Assembly: GCF_002101595.1 (NCBI RefSeq)
Contig: NZ_LQOM01000014.1
Coordinates: forward strand, 62,001-126,000
From: Mycobacterium celatum
GTDB taxonomy: Bacteria > Actinomycetota > Actinomycetes > Mycobacteriales > Mycobacteriaceae
DNA length: 64,000 nucleotides
Reading direction: 5' to 3'
The notes under the pieces were generated by a model that searched no databases, was not told where the DNA came from, and saw nothing but the letters and a program-made list of their open reading frames with translations. Below are positions 16,077 to 26,388 of the stretch, one piece after another. A program made the position numbers and the translations under genes. How positions within the stretch are numbered: position 1 is the first letter of the stretch; the number at the start of each line of letters is the position of its first letter.

Positions 16077-18029
16077 ATGCCCAAGACGAGGGGACTGCGG
16101 TTGGCCCGGCGGGCCGGGTTGGCGCTGGCAGCTCTCGGCGCGACAGCGGTGGCCGGCCGGGCCGCGACGGTACGCGCCCGCAAGGAAAGTCCGTCGCCGT
16201 TCTCGCCGTGGACGCCGGGGCCCGCGGTCTACGGGCATGGCGTGCGGCACAACGTCGAGATCCCCATGAGCGACGGCATCGTGCTGCGCGCCGACATCCA
16301 TTACCCGACCGACCCGCAGACCGGGCAGGCCGCAACCGGGCCGTTTCCCGTGTTGCTGTCGGTGACGCCGTACGGCAAGAAGGCCCCGCCACCGGCCGCC
16401 CAGATCGGCGGCGGCGCGACCCCATACCTGATCAAGCGCGGCTACATCGAGGCGATGGTCGACGTCCGCGGCACCGGCGCCTCCGGCGGCTCGTTCGAAA
16501 TGTTCGGCGACCGGCAGACCCAGGACGGCGTCGACTTGGTCAACTGGGCGTCGACACTGCCCAACTCCAGTGGCCGGGTCGGCATGTTCGGTATCTCCTA
16601 CCTGGCGATCAACCAGCTGTTCACCGCCGCCGCGGTCGGGCCGGACTCGCCGCTGAAGGCGATCTTCCCGGTGATGGCCGCGAACGACTTCTACCGCGAC
16701 GCCGCAGCGATGGGCGGCGTGCCGCACTTGCGCACCATCCGGGCGTACGGGGCGGTCTACACGCTGCTCAACGTCGTCAACCCGACGCTGGAGCTGCTCG
16801 CCCCCGGTGGGCACCCGCGGCCCCGGTCCGGAGGACTCACGGCGGTGCGGCAGCGCGGCCGCGATCAGCGCCGCTACTTCGGGCCGCTGGTCGCCGACGC
16901 CATGAAAGGCGGCGAGGTGGCCTATGACGGAACCTTCTGGGACGCAATGCGTCCGGATGCCGTCGTCGGGAACATCGCCGCAAACGGTGTAGCAGTGTTT
17001 CTGGTCGGCGGCTGGCACGACGCCTTCCAGCGCGGCGCACCGCTCAACTACGCCACGCTGCAGAATGCATTCGCCGGCCGGGCGGAGCACTCGCCGATGA
17101 AACCGGGGCAGCCGGTGTCGGAGAAAATTCGGCTATTGATGGGGCCGTGGTACCACGTTTCGAATTTCGGTGGTCTGCACCTGAATTCGCTGCAGCTGCG
17201 CTGGTTCGACCACTGGTTGAAGGACGATCCCGACGCGGCGATGACCGGTTCCCCGTTCACTTTTCAGGCCATCGGAAGCTCGCAGTGGTTTCACGCTCGC
17301 GATTATCCGGTTGCCGAGGCGACGCCCACCCGCTTCTACCTGTCCCCGCAAAGCCGCTTGACCCGCGAACCCGTCGAAGACCAATGTGCTGTGACACTCA
17401 ACTACAAGGCGCGGGGTCCGCTGGCGGGCCGGAGCCTCGAGCAGTGGACCCTGGGCCTGAACAGCTTCTTCGCCGCCCAGCGCGGCGGGCGGATTCGTTA
17501 CGACCTGGACAGCCGTCGGCTCCAGCGCGGAGCGCTGACCTACACCACCGAGCCGTTCGACTCGCCCACGCTGCTGGCCGGACCGATCACCCTGACCCTG
17601 CACGCGACTGCCGACACGACGGAGACGCTATGGGTGGCCTACCTGGACGACGTCGCGCCGGACGGGGCCAGCCGGCCGCTGACGCAGGGCGCGCTGCTCG
17701 GCTCGCATCGCGCTCTGGACCCGGACCGCACCTGGTACCTGGACGACGGCACCGTGCTGCGCCCGCATCACCTGAGCACCCGAGCGGCCGTGCAGCCCGT
17801 TGTCCCGGGCGAGCTGACCCGCTACGACGTCGAGATCTTTCCCACCGCCGCGCTGATCGCTCCGGACCACCGGTTGTGTCTTACCTTGACCACTTACGAC
17901 TTCCCGAACCTGGTGCCCACCAAGCCGTCGCGGCGAGCCCTGGCCGGCGGCCACTATCAGGTCCATCAAGGTGGGGCCACCCCGTCGCACATCGTTGTTC
18001 CGCTCGCGGACCCGGACGGCCTCGCGTAA
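16077..18029 (+). CDS. CocE/NonD family alpha/beta hydrolase, probably exported
   Basis: A 650-residue serine hydrolase. Residues 8-32 form a basic, hydrophobic N-terminus (RLARRAGLALAALGATAVAG) resembling a signal or membrane anchor. DVRGTGASGG and GMFGISYLAINQL give the oxyanion and nucleophile Ser regions, MGPWYHVSNFGG carries the catalytic His, and the C-terminal 220 residues form the jelly-roll typical of the X-Pro dipeptidyl peptidase/CocE class. It cleaves esters or amides; substrate is unknown. The ATG at 16077 follows GGGAGGAAA. It is convergent with cyp140, 3 nt apart. Confidence 0.87.
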   Translation: MPKTRGLRLARRAGLALAALGATAVAGRAATVRARKESPSPFSPWTPGPAVYGHGVRHNVEIPMSDGIVLRADIHYPTDPQTGQAATGPFPVLLSVTPYGKKAPPPAAQIGGGATPYLIKRGYIEAMVDVRGTGASGGSFEMFGDRQTQDGVDLVNWASTLPNSSGRVGMFGISYLAINQLFTAAAVGPDSPLKAIFPVMAANDFYRDAAAMGGVPHLRTIRAYGAVYTLLNVVNPTLELLAPGGHPRPRSGGLTAVRQRGRDQRRYFGPLVADAMKGGEVAYDGTFWDAMRPDAVVGNIAANGVAVFLVGGWHDAFQRGAPLNYATLQNAFAGRAEHSPMKPGQPVSEKIRLLMGPWYHVSNFGGLHLNSLQLRWFDHWLKDDPDAAMTGSPFTFQAIGSSQWFHARDYPVAEATPTRFYLSPQSRLTREPVEDQCAVTLNYKARGPLAGRSLEQWTLGLNSFFAAQRGGRIRYDLDSRRLQRGALTYTTEPFDSPTLLAGPITLTLHATADTTETLWVAYLDDVAPDGASRPLTQGALLGSHRALDPDRTWYLDDGTVLRPHHLSTRAAVQPVVPGELTRYDVEIFPTAALIAPDHRLCLTLTTYDFPNLVPTKPSRRALAGGHYQVHQGGATPSHIVVPLADPDGLA

Positions 18030-18032
18030 CAG

Positions 18033-19349
18033 CTAGCGCGCAGCCATCGACCGCGCCCGGCCCAGCGCCACTGGCAGCGACGACCAGCCCCGCAGCACCC
18101 GGGTGTCGCGCCGGCTGCCCTCACCCGCCGACCGCGCCTCGGGGAAGCGCTCGAAAAAGGTCCGCAACCCGACCTCGCCTTCGGCCCGGGCCAGCGCCGC
18201 CCCCAGACAGAAGTGCCGGCCACCGGAAAACGCGAGATGCCGGTTGGCATTGGGCCGTTCGACGTCGAAGCGGTTGGGCTCGTCGAAGACGGCGGGGTCG
18301 CGGTTGGCGGCACCGAGATAGATCACCACCAGCGCGCCGCGCATGACGGGCGTTCCGGCCACTTCGGTGTCCTTCAGAGCCACCCGCGCGGTCAGCTGAA
18401 CCGGCGATTCCAGCCGCAGGATCTCCTCAACAGCGTTGGGCCACAGCTGCGGGCGCTGGTGCAGGGTCTGCACATGCTCGGGCTTATCCAGCAGCATACG
18501 GATCCCGTTGCCCAGCAGGTTCACCGTGGTTTCGAACCCGGCGGCCAACACCAGCCCGGCGGTTGCCTGAAGTTCGCGCTCATCCAGATACGTTTCGGCA
18601 GAACCACTTTCGGCGGTCTTGATCAGCTGGCTCATCAGATCGTCACCGGGAGTTCGCCGCAGCTGGCGCAGATGCTCGGCCAGCCAGCGGTTGAAACCCG
18701 CGATACCCGCTTGCACCTGTCGGTACTGCTGCCACGACAGCCCGAAATCCAAACTGGGCGCCGCTAATTCGCCGAACTCCAGAATGTGGCTCCGGTCCCG
18801 ATCGGGCACGCCCAGGATGTCGCTGATGATCGCGACCGGCAGCTGGGAACAGTATCGGTCGACGACGTCGACGACACCCGGCTCGCGGGCAAGCTGATCC
18901 AGCAACGCCGTCGCGGTCTCTTCGACGCGGTCCCGCAATGCGGCCACAGCCCTGGGGGTGAACACCGACGACACGGTCTTGCGGTAGCGGGTGTGCTCCG
19001 GCGGCTCGACGGCCAGCAGTGACGGTGGCCGCAGCGGGTGCAGCAGGTCGTCGCGGGCGTGGCGCTCCAGCCAGCGCAGCGGCGCCGGCAAGTTCGATCC
19101 GATCGAGAGCACCCGGAAATCGTCGGATCGCAGAAGCTCATGGGCCACCGCGTGGTCCGCGGTGAGATGCCCGATACGGGTTCGCACCAACGGCCCGCGG
19201 CGCCGGATCTCCTCGTAGAAGGGCACGGGGTTGGCCTTGACAGCGGGATCGGCGATCAGCCGGGACTGCAGGTCACCTCGCCGGGCGGCGACGGAGGCGA
19301 GTCCGCGGACGAACCCGTGCAGCGCCAGCCAGTGCACCCTGTCTTTCAC
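18033..19349 (-). CDS. cyp140: Cytochrome P450 CYP140 (Rv1880c-like)
   Basis: A 438-residue P450. VLAAGFETTVN is the I-helix oxygen-activation motif, EEILRLESPVQ the ExxR K-helix, and FSGGRHFCLGAALAR the haem-Cys loop, so it is complete. Its N-terminus MKDRVHWLALHGF and PPEHTRYRKTVSSVF match CYP140 as I remember it (Rv1880c). Substrate of CYP140 is not known. The GTG start lies immediately behind the truncated SDR gene, whose TGA overlaps it. The ribosome-binding GGAGG is inside that remnant. Confidence 0.93.
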   Translation of the reverse strand: MKDRVHWLALHGFVRGLASVAARRGDLQSRLIADPAVKANPVPFYEEIRRRGPLVRTRIGHLTADHAVAHELLRSDDFRVLSIGSNLPAPLRWLERHARDDLLHPLRPPSLLAVEPPEHTRYRKTVSSVFTPRAVAALRDRVEETATALLDQLAREPGVVDVVDRYCSQLPVAIISDILGVPDRDRSHILEFGELAAPSLDFGLSWQQYRQVQAGIAGFNRWLAEHLRQLRRTPGDDLMSQLIKTAESGSAETYLDERELQATAGLVLAAGFETTVNLLGNGIRMLLDKPEHVQTLHQRPQLWPNAVEEILRLESPVQLTARVALKDTEVAGTPVMRGALVVIYLGAANRDPAVFDEPNRFDVERPNANRHLAFSGGRHFCLGAALARAEGEVGLRTFFERFPEARSAGEGSRRDTRVLRGWSSLPVALGRARSMAAR

Positions 19350-19489
19350 GCCGCGCCTCCATTTCCGGCAGACACCATGCCGTCGCCGTTGCGGTCGACG
19401 GCGCCGACTCGCCAGCCGTTGCGGTGGAACGGCTTTGCGCCCTCGCGGCCCATACCGCTGCCGGCACCGGTAATGAAGACCGATTTCAC
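19346..19489 (-). pseudogene. Truncated SDR gene (N-terminal 47 codons of an Rv1882c-like oxidoreductase)
   Basis: Read from the GTG at 19489, the first 36 codons give the start of a short-chain dehydrogenase: KSVFITGAGSGMGREGAKPF with the TGxxxGxG cofactor loop, then HRNGWRVGAVDRNGDG with the beta-2 Asp that fixes NAD(H). It then diverges and stops at a TGA overlapping the cyp140 start. A whole SDR would need about 270 codons, so the catalytic Ser-Tyr-Lys part is missing. In M. tuberculosis a full SDR (Rv1882c) and lipoprotein gene lppE (Rv1881c) lie between Rv1883c and cyp140. The most economical explanation is one deletion from inside the SDR through lppE. Confidence 0.82.
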
Positions 19490-19494
19490 GACCG

Positions 19495-19953
19495 TCACTC
19501 GCTTTCGGCCACTTCCTTGATGCGTTGCAGCGTCTTCGTCATGTCCCGGATGTTGCGGCGTTGGCGCAGCCAGCCGCCGAATACCCAGTAATACAGACTG
19601 GTCAGCGGCGACGAGGCGAGCCGGAACGACTCGGTCACGTCGGTGCCGTCCCCGCTGGGCGACAGCCGGTAGTGCCAGGTGTTCACCGGCCGATCGCCGA
19701 CGAGCACCTCGAAGCCGAATTCCCGTCCCGGGTCACAGGCGGTGACCCGGCACGTGGTCCAGTACACCGGCCCGATCTCGTTGCGCCGGACGTGCCCGCG
19801 GAATCGCGCGCCGAGCGCGGGACCGGTGGCGCCGTCGAGCCACTCTGCTTCGAACGTCTCGGGAGAGAACCGACCGGTATTGCGGACATCCGCAATCAGA
19901 TTCCAGATCTTCTCCGCTGATGCTGCCATATGAACCGTCGCCGACCCTTGCAT
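19495..19953 (-). CDS. SRPBCC family protein (Rv1883c-like)
   Basis: A 152-residue START-like protein beginning MQGSATVHMAASAEKIWNLI, with ADVRNTGRFSPETFEAEW, GARFRGHVRRNEIGPVYW and a final amphipathic helix RNIRDMTKTLQRIKEV. It probably binds a hydrophobic ligand. It closely follows Rv1883c as recalled. The ATG at 19953 was chosen from this alignment; the frame is open 22 codons further upstream. Its stop lies 5 nt before the SDR remnant, once its operon partner. Confidence 0.87.
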   Translation of the reverse strand: MQGSATVHMAASAEKIWNLIADVRNTGRFSPETFEAEWLDGATGPALGARFRGHVRRNEIGPVYWTTCRVTACDPGREFGFEVLVGDRPVNTWHYRLSPSGDGTDVTESFRLASSPLTSLYYWVFGGWLRQRRNIRDMTKTLQRIKEVAESE

Positions 19954-20101
19954 AGGCTGATCCAAGCATGTCTTGCGCCGATCGGCGACCCATTGCGCGG
20001 CGATAAAACGTCGCGACAAACAAAAACCAAACCAATCCCGGGTTTACGTCGGGAATGTCCGACGGCAGGCTGCTTAGGACTGCCGACGCAAATCCACCGG
20101 G

Positions 20102-20530
20102 CTACTGGTCGTCGAAATTTTCCGGCATGTCGTGGCGCACCACCCGCACTTTCCCGCCGGCCAGGCAAGCGGCATACCCGTGGTACTTGCCGTAGAGTTC
20201 CCACGCCGTCACGTTCTCGTCGGGTGACACGTCGATCTGGTGGCCGTCGGAAAACTCCAGGTGCAAATCCCCGGCGTCGTCCCAGCGCACCTCGGTGCAC
20301 GTCGCCCCGGCGAAGTCAAACAGCGGCCGCTCCTGCTCAGCCGGGTCATTCGGATCGATGAAAACGACCCCGCTGGGTGCGGTGGGGGTGGCCGGCAGGG
20401 TCAGCCGCAGCGGCGCGGAGATGACGAGTTCGTTGTAATCCTCGAGATTCAGCACGAGACCGTCGCGGAACATGATCCGCTGCACCATACAGCCCTGAAT
20501 CCAGTGCTCGATCAATTTCTGGTCCGTCAT
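20102..20530 (-). CDS. DUF6188 family protein
   Basis: A 142-residue protein beginning MTDQKLIEHWIQGCMVQRI, with VVFIDPNDPAEQERPLFDF, GATCTEVRWDD and a C-terminal SPDENVTAWELYGKYHGYAA followed by VRVVRHD. This pattern belongs to DUF6188, a conserved actinobacterial family without known activity. The ATG at 20530 gives the family N-terminus. It is divergent from the HTH-like gene; the 223 nt between the two starts must contain both promoters. Confidence 0.78.
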   Translation of the reverse strand: MTDQKLIEHWIQGCMVQRIMFRDGLVLNLEDYNELVISAPLRLTLPATPTAPSGVVFIDPNDPAEQERPLFDFAGATCTEVRWDDAGDLHLEFSDGHQIDVSPDENVTAWELYGKYHGYAACLAGGKVRVVRHDMPENFDDQ

Positions 20531-20753
20531 ATATTCACTTTGGCCGCTATAAGGCACCTGCACAAGAGCGGAAATCGGTCGGGGACTTGTAAACGGACTT
20601 CTCGGTGTTCGACGCAATCGGCGGCCGGATAGCGCCGCCGTGGTGCCGACCCTTGTATCGACGCTCGAGACGCGCTAGCGTTTCGACGTCCTCCACCACG
20701 TTCCACATGGAGTGATCACCATCGACACGGAGATCAGTGAGGCCCCCGACAAC

Positions 20754-21224
20754 ATGAATCGATTCAAGGGCGACGGCGCGCTGGATGACGGTGAGGCTCC
20801 CGTCATTGTCAGCTTGGTCGAGGCGGCAATGCAGATGTTCACCGCATCGATCGAGGCCCTGCCAGACTCCAGCGATCCCGAGTTCTCCGGCCGCGCGGGG
20901 GTGATCCTGTCCGGTCTGCGCAAGCTGCAGGCGGCGCTCACCAAGGCGGCGTCCCGAGGCAGGTCGACGCCGTCGGTCATCGTGGCGCTCAGCGGGGTCC
21001 GCACCCAATACGACGACCTGATGGAGCGGGTCGCGGAAGCACCCGGGGCGACGTTGGGTCAGCAGTTGTACGTCACACGCAGGCGGGCCAAACTGTCCGC
21101 GCAGGAAACCGCCAACGGCGCCGGGCTGACGGCGGAGCTTCTCGACGCACTCGAAGCCGACGAGACGCCGACCGACGACGAGGCGGCCAAGATCAAGGAG
21201 CTCATCGCGGCGCTCGGCGGCTAG
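20754..21224 (+). CDS. XRE-like HTH protein with helical N-terminal domain, copy 1
   Basis: A protein of about 156 residues. The first two thirds are helical (SLVEAAMQMFTASIEALP, LSGLRKLQAALTKAA, SVIVALSGVRTQYDDLM). The C-terminal third reads LGQQLYVTRRRAKLSAQETA then GAGLTAELLDALEADETPT, fitting the five-helix XRE pattern, so DNA binding is likely. It is a clear paralogue of the protein encoded at 49934-50503. I chose the ATG at 20754 because the paralogue begins at the equivalent residue; a GTG at 20712 is also in frame. I do not recognise a named gene. Confidence 0.68.
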   Translation: MNRFKGDGALDDGEAPVIVSLVEAAMQMFTASIEALPDSSDPEFSGRAGVILSGLRKLQAALTKAASRGRSTPSVIVALSGVRTQYDDLMERVAEAPGATLGQQLYVTRRRAKLSAQETANGAGLTAELLDALEADETPTDDEAAKIKELIAALGG

Positions 21225-21254
21225 CCGGGCCGGCAATCCGAGTTAGCCTGGGGC

Positions 21255-21824
21255 GTGGCCGCAGTCCAACCACCATGGCTTCGCTCGCCGGCTGCTCGGG
21301 CCCTGCTTGCCGGCGCGTTGTCGATTTCGCTGGTGCTGGGCGGAGCATTCCTGGCGGTGGGCAGGCTTCATTCGTCTCCTGCCGACCTTGACCGACCCGC
21401 GCAGCCGGTCTCCGACGAGCAAAGCGAGAGCGAAGTCGTCGAGCAGGCAAGGCATCTCGTCGACGTAGCGCACTTGGAGAAGCCGACCGCGGGCTATCTG
21501 TTGATGTCCTGCAAGGACCGCGACAACCCGCCGTATCAGGGTGCGGTCTACCTGAACTTCACCGTGCCCGCCGCCGCCCGCGCCGACACCTACTTCCAGG
21601 ACATCGGCACGGCCATGGTCGAGCACGGCTGGACCGAAGGGCAGGCCTCCAACCAGCACGTGTTCGGTAAAACCCTGAACAAGGACGGCGTCACCGCGAT
21701 TTTGTACCGCGACGACGACTATCCCAACCTCGGAGTCGCGCGTCTTTACGGACAGTGCCGGAACATGAACGACCACCGCCGCGACACAACGGCCTGGGTC
21801 GACGTCACCGACCGGGTTCAATGA
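21255..21824 (+). CDS. Membrane-anchored conserved hypothetical protein
   Basis: A 189-residue protein with one hydrophobic segment at residues 14-36 (ALLAGALSISLVLGGAFLAVG), then an extracytoplasmic domain with SCKDRDNPPYQGAVYLNF, TYFQDIGTAMVEHGW and LYGQCRNMND. The two Cys residues might form a disulfide. Similar small anchored proteins are widespread in mycobacteria with no known role. The GTG start is not preceded by a good ribosome-binding site. A 7-bp hairpin overlaps the stop codon. Confidence 0.72.
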   Translation: MAAVQPPWLRSPAARALLAGALSISLVLGGAFLAVGRLHSSPADLDRPAQPVSDEQSESEVVEQARHLVDVAHLEKPTAGYLLMSCKDRDNPPYQGAVYLNFTVPAAARADTYFQDIGTAMVEHGWTEGQASNQHVFGKTLNKDGVTAILYRDDDYPNLGVARLYGQCRNMNDHRRDTTAWVDVTDRVQ

Positions 21825-21830
21825 CCCGGT
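21811..21830. terminator. Short hairpin at convergent gene ends
   Basis: ACCGGGT and ACCCGGT pair across a 6-nt loop and overlap the TGA of the upstream gene (21822-21824); the convergent DUF1918 gene ends 9 nt further on. No T-tract follows, so this is at best a weak bidirectional terminator. Confidence 0.35.
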
Positions 21831-21838
21831 ATCGGCCG

Positions 21839-22069
21839 CTACGCGCCGGCCGGCGCCCGGGTGCGGGTTTCGGCGGCCTCCATCTCCTGGGGTGAGACGA
21901 CGAGAGCGTCGGGACCGGGAAACACCGTCGCCACATGGTCGCTGGCCCACTGCACCACGTAGGGCGGTGACCCGTCGGGCGAACGCACCTCGATGATCAA
22001 GCCACGATGGTCTGGCTGTGCAACAGTCGTCCCCTTGATGACCAGCCAATCGCCAACCTTGGCCTTCAT
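21839..22069 (-). CDS. DUF1918 domain protein
   Basis: A 76-residue protein beginning MKAKVGDWLVIKG, with HRGLIIEVRSPDGSPPYVVQW and ATVFPGPDALVV. This is the small SH3-like beta-barrel DUF1918 found throughout actinobacteria, for example in stress-induced Rv2302-type proteins. Function unknown. Conserved family and full length make it a real gene. Confidence 0.88.
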   Translation of the reverse strand: MKAKVGDWLVIKGTTVAQPDHRGLIIEVRSPDGSPPYVVQWASDHVATVFPGPDALVVSPQEMEAAETRTRAPAGA

Positions 22070-22161
22070 CGCGCAGAACCTTCCTTCTTGGGTCGAGCTA
22101 TTTTCCTCGCTTTTCCGATTGTGCGCGCGTCGGACGTGTTCGGAAAGGGGTGTGGGCCAAC

Positions 22162-22196
22162 AAAAACTGCGCTTGACGGATCACCGTCAAGCGCAG
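22162..22196 (-). terminator. Rho-independent terminator of fbpB
   Basis: On the minus strand a 13-bp perfect stem (CTGCGCTTGACGG with its complement, 22167-22196) with a TGAT loop is followed directly by TTTTTG. It lies 20 nt beyond the fbpB stop. This is an unusually canonical intrinsic terminator for a mycobacterium. Confidence 0.85.
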
Positions 22197-22215
22197 CTTT
22201 CTGCTCGCGCGTGGT

Positions 22216-23531
<1,316 letters not shown>

Positions 23532-24746
23532 TTGGATACGGTACTAGGGCTGTCGCTGACGCCGACCGCCGGCGGCTGGGTGCTGGTCGAAGGCCGCCAC
23601 GCCGACGGCGCCATCGTGGATCACGACGACTTCGCGGTGCGCACCGGCGGCGGGATGCGCGTGGCCACCACCTGCGAGCAAGCGACTGCGGCGGTGTTAG
23701 AGGCCCAAGCCGCGGCGGCGCGGCGCGATCAGCGACTTCATGTCGTCGGCGTCACGTGGACCGACGACGCCGCGGCCGAGGCCGCGCTGCTCTTGGAGTC
23801 GTTGACCGAGGCGGGGTTCGACAACGTCGTGCCGATCCGGTTGGTCGAGGCCGCCGAGACGCTGGCGCGCGGCATCGCGCCCGTCGTCGGCTATGACAAG
23901 GCCGCGGTGTGCCTCCTGCAGGGCGAGTCGACAACCGTGGTGATGGTCGACGACTCCGACGGCCAGGGCAAAACCGCCGTCAAACAGCTGGAGGGAGGCG
24001 CCGATCGGCTCACTGTGTGGCTGACCGCGATGTTCGACCGGAGCACCTGGCAACCGGGTGGCGTGGTGGTCGTCGGCCCCGATCACGACCTCGATGCGCT
24101 CTCGTGGCAGCTGGAGAATGCGCTGCCGGTACCGGTGTTCACCCAAAGCGGCACGCCGCTGGCCCTCGCCCGCGGCGCAGCCCTGGCATCGGCGCAGACG
24201 ACCGACTTCACCGATGCCCCGCTGATCGAGTCGATTGCGGCAGTCAGCGGGGCGCCCGTGCCTTCACGGCCACGAGGCTACGCCGGCGCGTTGACCATGC
24301 TGGTGGCCGGCGCGGTGACGCTGGTGGCGTCGGTGTCGCTGGCGGTGGGCCCGCGACTGCTTCCCGACAAGCCGGCCGGGCCGGTGAAGCAGATGGTTCA
24401 CAAGACGACGCCGGCCCCGGTGGCCAAGGCGCCTGCGCCGCCGCCGGCCAAAGTCGAGACACCGGCTCCGAAGGCGGCGCCGGAACCGGAGCCGCCGCAG
24501 CAGCCGGCCGTCGCCGCGGCGCCCGCCGAGCCACAAACCGTCGCGTCGGCAGACCAACCGGTCAACGTGCCGGCCGCCGAGCCGGTCCCGGCCCCGGTGC
24601 CACCGCCGCCTGTCGCGCCGCCGCCGGAGCCCGATCCGCACCCGCTGTTGACGAAGCTGCTCAACCGCCTGCACGGGGTACCTGACGATGCTGCTCCGGC
24701 ACCCGCACCGCCGCCGCCACCCAACCCCGGGGCGCCGGCGCCGTAG
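23532..24746 (+). CDS. Proline-rich membrane protein with N-terminal actin/HSP70-like domain (DUF7159-like)
   Basis: A 404-residue protein. Residues 1-240 begin DTVLGLSLTPTAGGWVLVEG, as in mycobacterial proteins with a degenerate ribonuclease-H/actin-like fold. A transmembrane segment follows at about residues 256-275 (AGALTMLVAGAVTLVASVSL). The C-terminal 125 residues are rich in Pro, Ala and Glu and are probably outside the membrane, in the cell wall. The TTG start is supported by GAGGT with good spacing. Function unknown; many mycobacteria have several copies. It is convergent with the fadD gene, only 7 nt apart. Confidence 0.78.
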   Translation: MDTVLGLSLTPTAGGWVLVEGRHADGAIVDHDDFAVRTGGGMRVATTCEQATAAVLEAQAAAARRDQRLHVVGVTWTDDAAAEAALLLESLTEAGFDNVVPIRLVEAAETLARGIAPVVGYDKAAVCLLQGESTTVVMVDDSDGQGKTAVKQLEGGADRLTVWLTAMFDRSTWQPGGVVVVGPDHDLDALSWQLENALPVPVFTQSGTPLALARGAALASAQTTDFTDAPLIESIAAVSGAPVPSRPRGYAGALTMLVAGAVTLVASVSLAVGPRLLPDKPAGPVKQMVHKTTPAPVAKAPAPPPAKVETPAPKAAPEPEPPQQPAVAAAPAEPQTVASADQPVNVPAAEPVPAPVPPPPVAPPPEPDPHPLLTKLLNRLHGVPDDAAPAPAPPPPPNPGAPAP

Positions 24747-24753
24747 GAGCCGA

Positions 24754-26388
24754 TCAGCCGACGAGCGAGAGCGCGTAGGAGCGACGCAGCTTGCCCGACG
24801 GTGTTTTGGGAATGATTCCCGGAGCAACCACCACTACCTTGCGTGGTCGTGCTTCGACCTCGGCGACCACCTCGTGGGCCACCTGGCGCTCGATGCGCCG
24901 CACTTCGGCGGGATTGTCGAAGGCGTTCGACTCGACCACGACCGCAAACGTCTCCCGCGACCGCCCGGCGTGCAACCGCACCGCGGCCGCGCAACCGGGA
25001 CGGACACCGTCGACGCGCTCGGCTGCCCGTTCGATGTCGGTCGGGTAAATGTTGCGGCCGGCCATGATGATGACGTCTTTGACCCGGCCGCATACCACGA
25101 CCTGGCGATCCTCGGTCAGATAGGCAAGATCGCCGGTGTCATACCAGCCCTGGTCGTCTTGTGCGGCGACAAAACCTGCCGCCGTGGTGTAACCGGACGT
25201 GACCGGCTGGCCACGGACCTGGATCACTCCGACACCGCGGGCGGGCAACACGTTGGCGTCATCGTCGACGATGCGTGCCTCCAGACCCGCCAGCAACGGC
25301 CCCAGACAGGCGAGCCGGCGCGTCTTGCCCCTGGTTGCCGGAACGGCGCGGCGAAGAACCGCAAGCAAGTCGGCGTCAACCTCGTCGACCCTCAGGCCGG
25401 CGCCGCACTCCGAAAACGACACGGCCACCGTAGTTTCGGCCATGCCGTAGGCGGGCACAATGGCCTGCGGCCGCAGCCCGAAAGGGGCACCGGCGGCACA
25501 GAAATCTTCCACATCGTCCGGCTCGACGTGTTCTGCGCCCGACAGCGCCCACCGCAGGCTCGACAAGTCGAATTGGCCGGGCGTGCTCTGCTTGCGTAAT
25601 CGCTTGGCCAGCAACGAATAAGCGAAGTTGGGAGCGGCGGTCATAGTGCCCTTGTACTTGTCGATCAGCCTGGCCCACAGCAGTATGTCGCGCAGGAAGT
25701 CCAGCGGGGTGATTTTCACCAGCTCGGCGCCGAAATACATTGGCACGGTGAGAAATCCGGTCATCCCCATGTCATGGAACAGCGGCAACCAGCTCACGAT
25801 GACGTCGTTGTCGAGGTCGTACTTTGCTCCGCTGAACATCGCCTCGGCGTTGGACACCACATTGCGGTGGGTGATCCGAACCGCCTTCGGCGAGCCCGTC
25901 GAGCCAGACGTCAGCTGCAGCAGCGCCACATCGTTGTCACACGTTTCCACGGGATCGACCGGATCTGCCGCAAGCAATTGGTCGACGCCGAGCACGCGCA
26001 TACCCAACTCGGTCAGCAGGGGAGCCGCCGCCATGAACGGGTCGGAGATGACCACGGCCCGAGCCCCGATCACCCCGATTACCGCCGCCGTCTCGATCGC
26101 CCAGGACTGTAGGTCGGTGCGTGGCGTGGGCTGATGCAGCATCGTGAGGCTGGCCCCGCGCATCCACAGCGCCTGGGCCGTCGGCGCGATATCGACGGGA
26201 GCACCTGCCAATACCGCGACCGCGTCGCCATGCCCGACGTCGGCAGCCGCCAAACCGCCCGCTACCCGGCGCGCCCGCTGGTGCACCTGGGCCCAGGTGT
26301 GCCTCACCGGAGAGACTGGTTCGCCAGTCGTCATTCCATTTCGACTGGTCAGAGCATTGGCGAACATGGTGTCGGTGAATCCGCTCAC
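24754..26388 (-). CDS. FadD-type fatty acyl-AMP/acyl-CoA ligase
   Basis: A 544-residue ANL-superfamily enzyme. [15 protein letters not shown] is the P-loop A3 motif, [13 protein letters not shown] the A5 region, [10 protein letters not shown] the A7 Asp, and [20 protein letters not shown] the A8 hinge. The RN-x-YP-x-DIE form of A8 is that of acyl-AMP ligases (FAAL; compare FadD32-type GRNHYPQDLE) rather than of acyl-CoA synthetases, so it may activate an acyl chain for a polyketide synthase. [11 protein letters not shown] carries the C-terminal catalytic Lys. The GTG start has GGGAGG upstream. No PKS gene is nearby in the window, so the acceptor is unknown. Confidence 0.86.
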   Translation of the reverse strand: MSGFTDTMFANALTSRNGMTTGEPVSPVRHTWAQVHQRARRVAGGLAAADVGHGDAVAVLAGAPVDIAPTAQALWMRGASLTMLHQPTPRTDLQSWAIETAAVIGVIGARAVVISDPFMAAAPLLTELGMRVLGVDQLLAADPVDPVETCDNDVALLQLTSGSTGSPKAVRITHRNVVSNAEAMFSGAKYDLDNDVIVSWLPLFHDMGMTGFLTVPMYFGAELVKITPLDFLRDILLWARLIDKYKGTMTAAPNFAYSLLAKRLRKQSTPGQFDLSSLRWALSGAEHVEPDDVEDFCAAGAPFGLRPQAIVPAYGMAETTVAVSFSECGAGLRVDEVDADLLAVLRRAVPATRGKTRRLACLGPLLAGLEARIVDDDANVLPARGVGVIQVRGQPVTSGYTTAAGFVAAQDDQGWYDTGDLAYLTEDRQVVVCGRVKDVIIMAGRNIYPTDIERAAERVDGVRPGCAAAVRLHAGRSRETFAVVVESNAFDNPAEVRRIERQVAHEVVAEVEARPRKVVVVAPGIIPKTPSGKLRRSYALSLVG

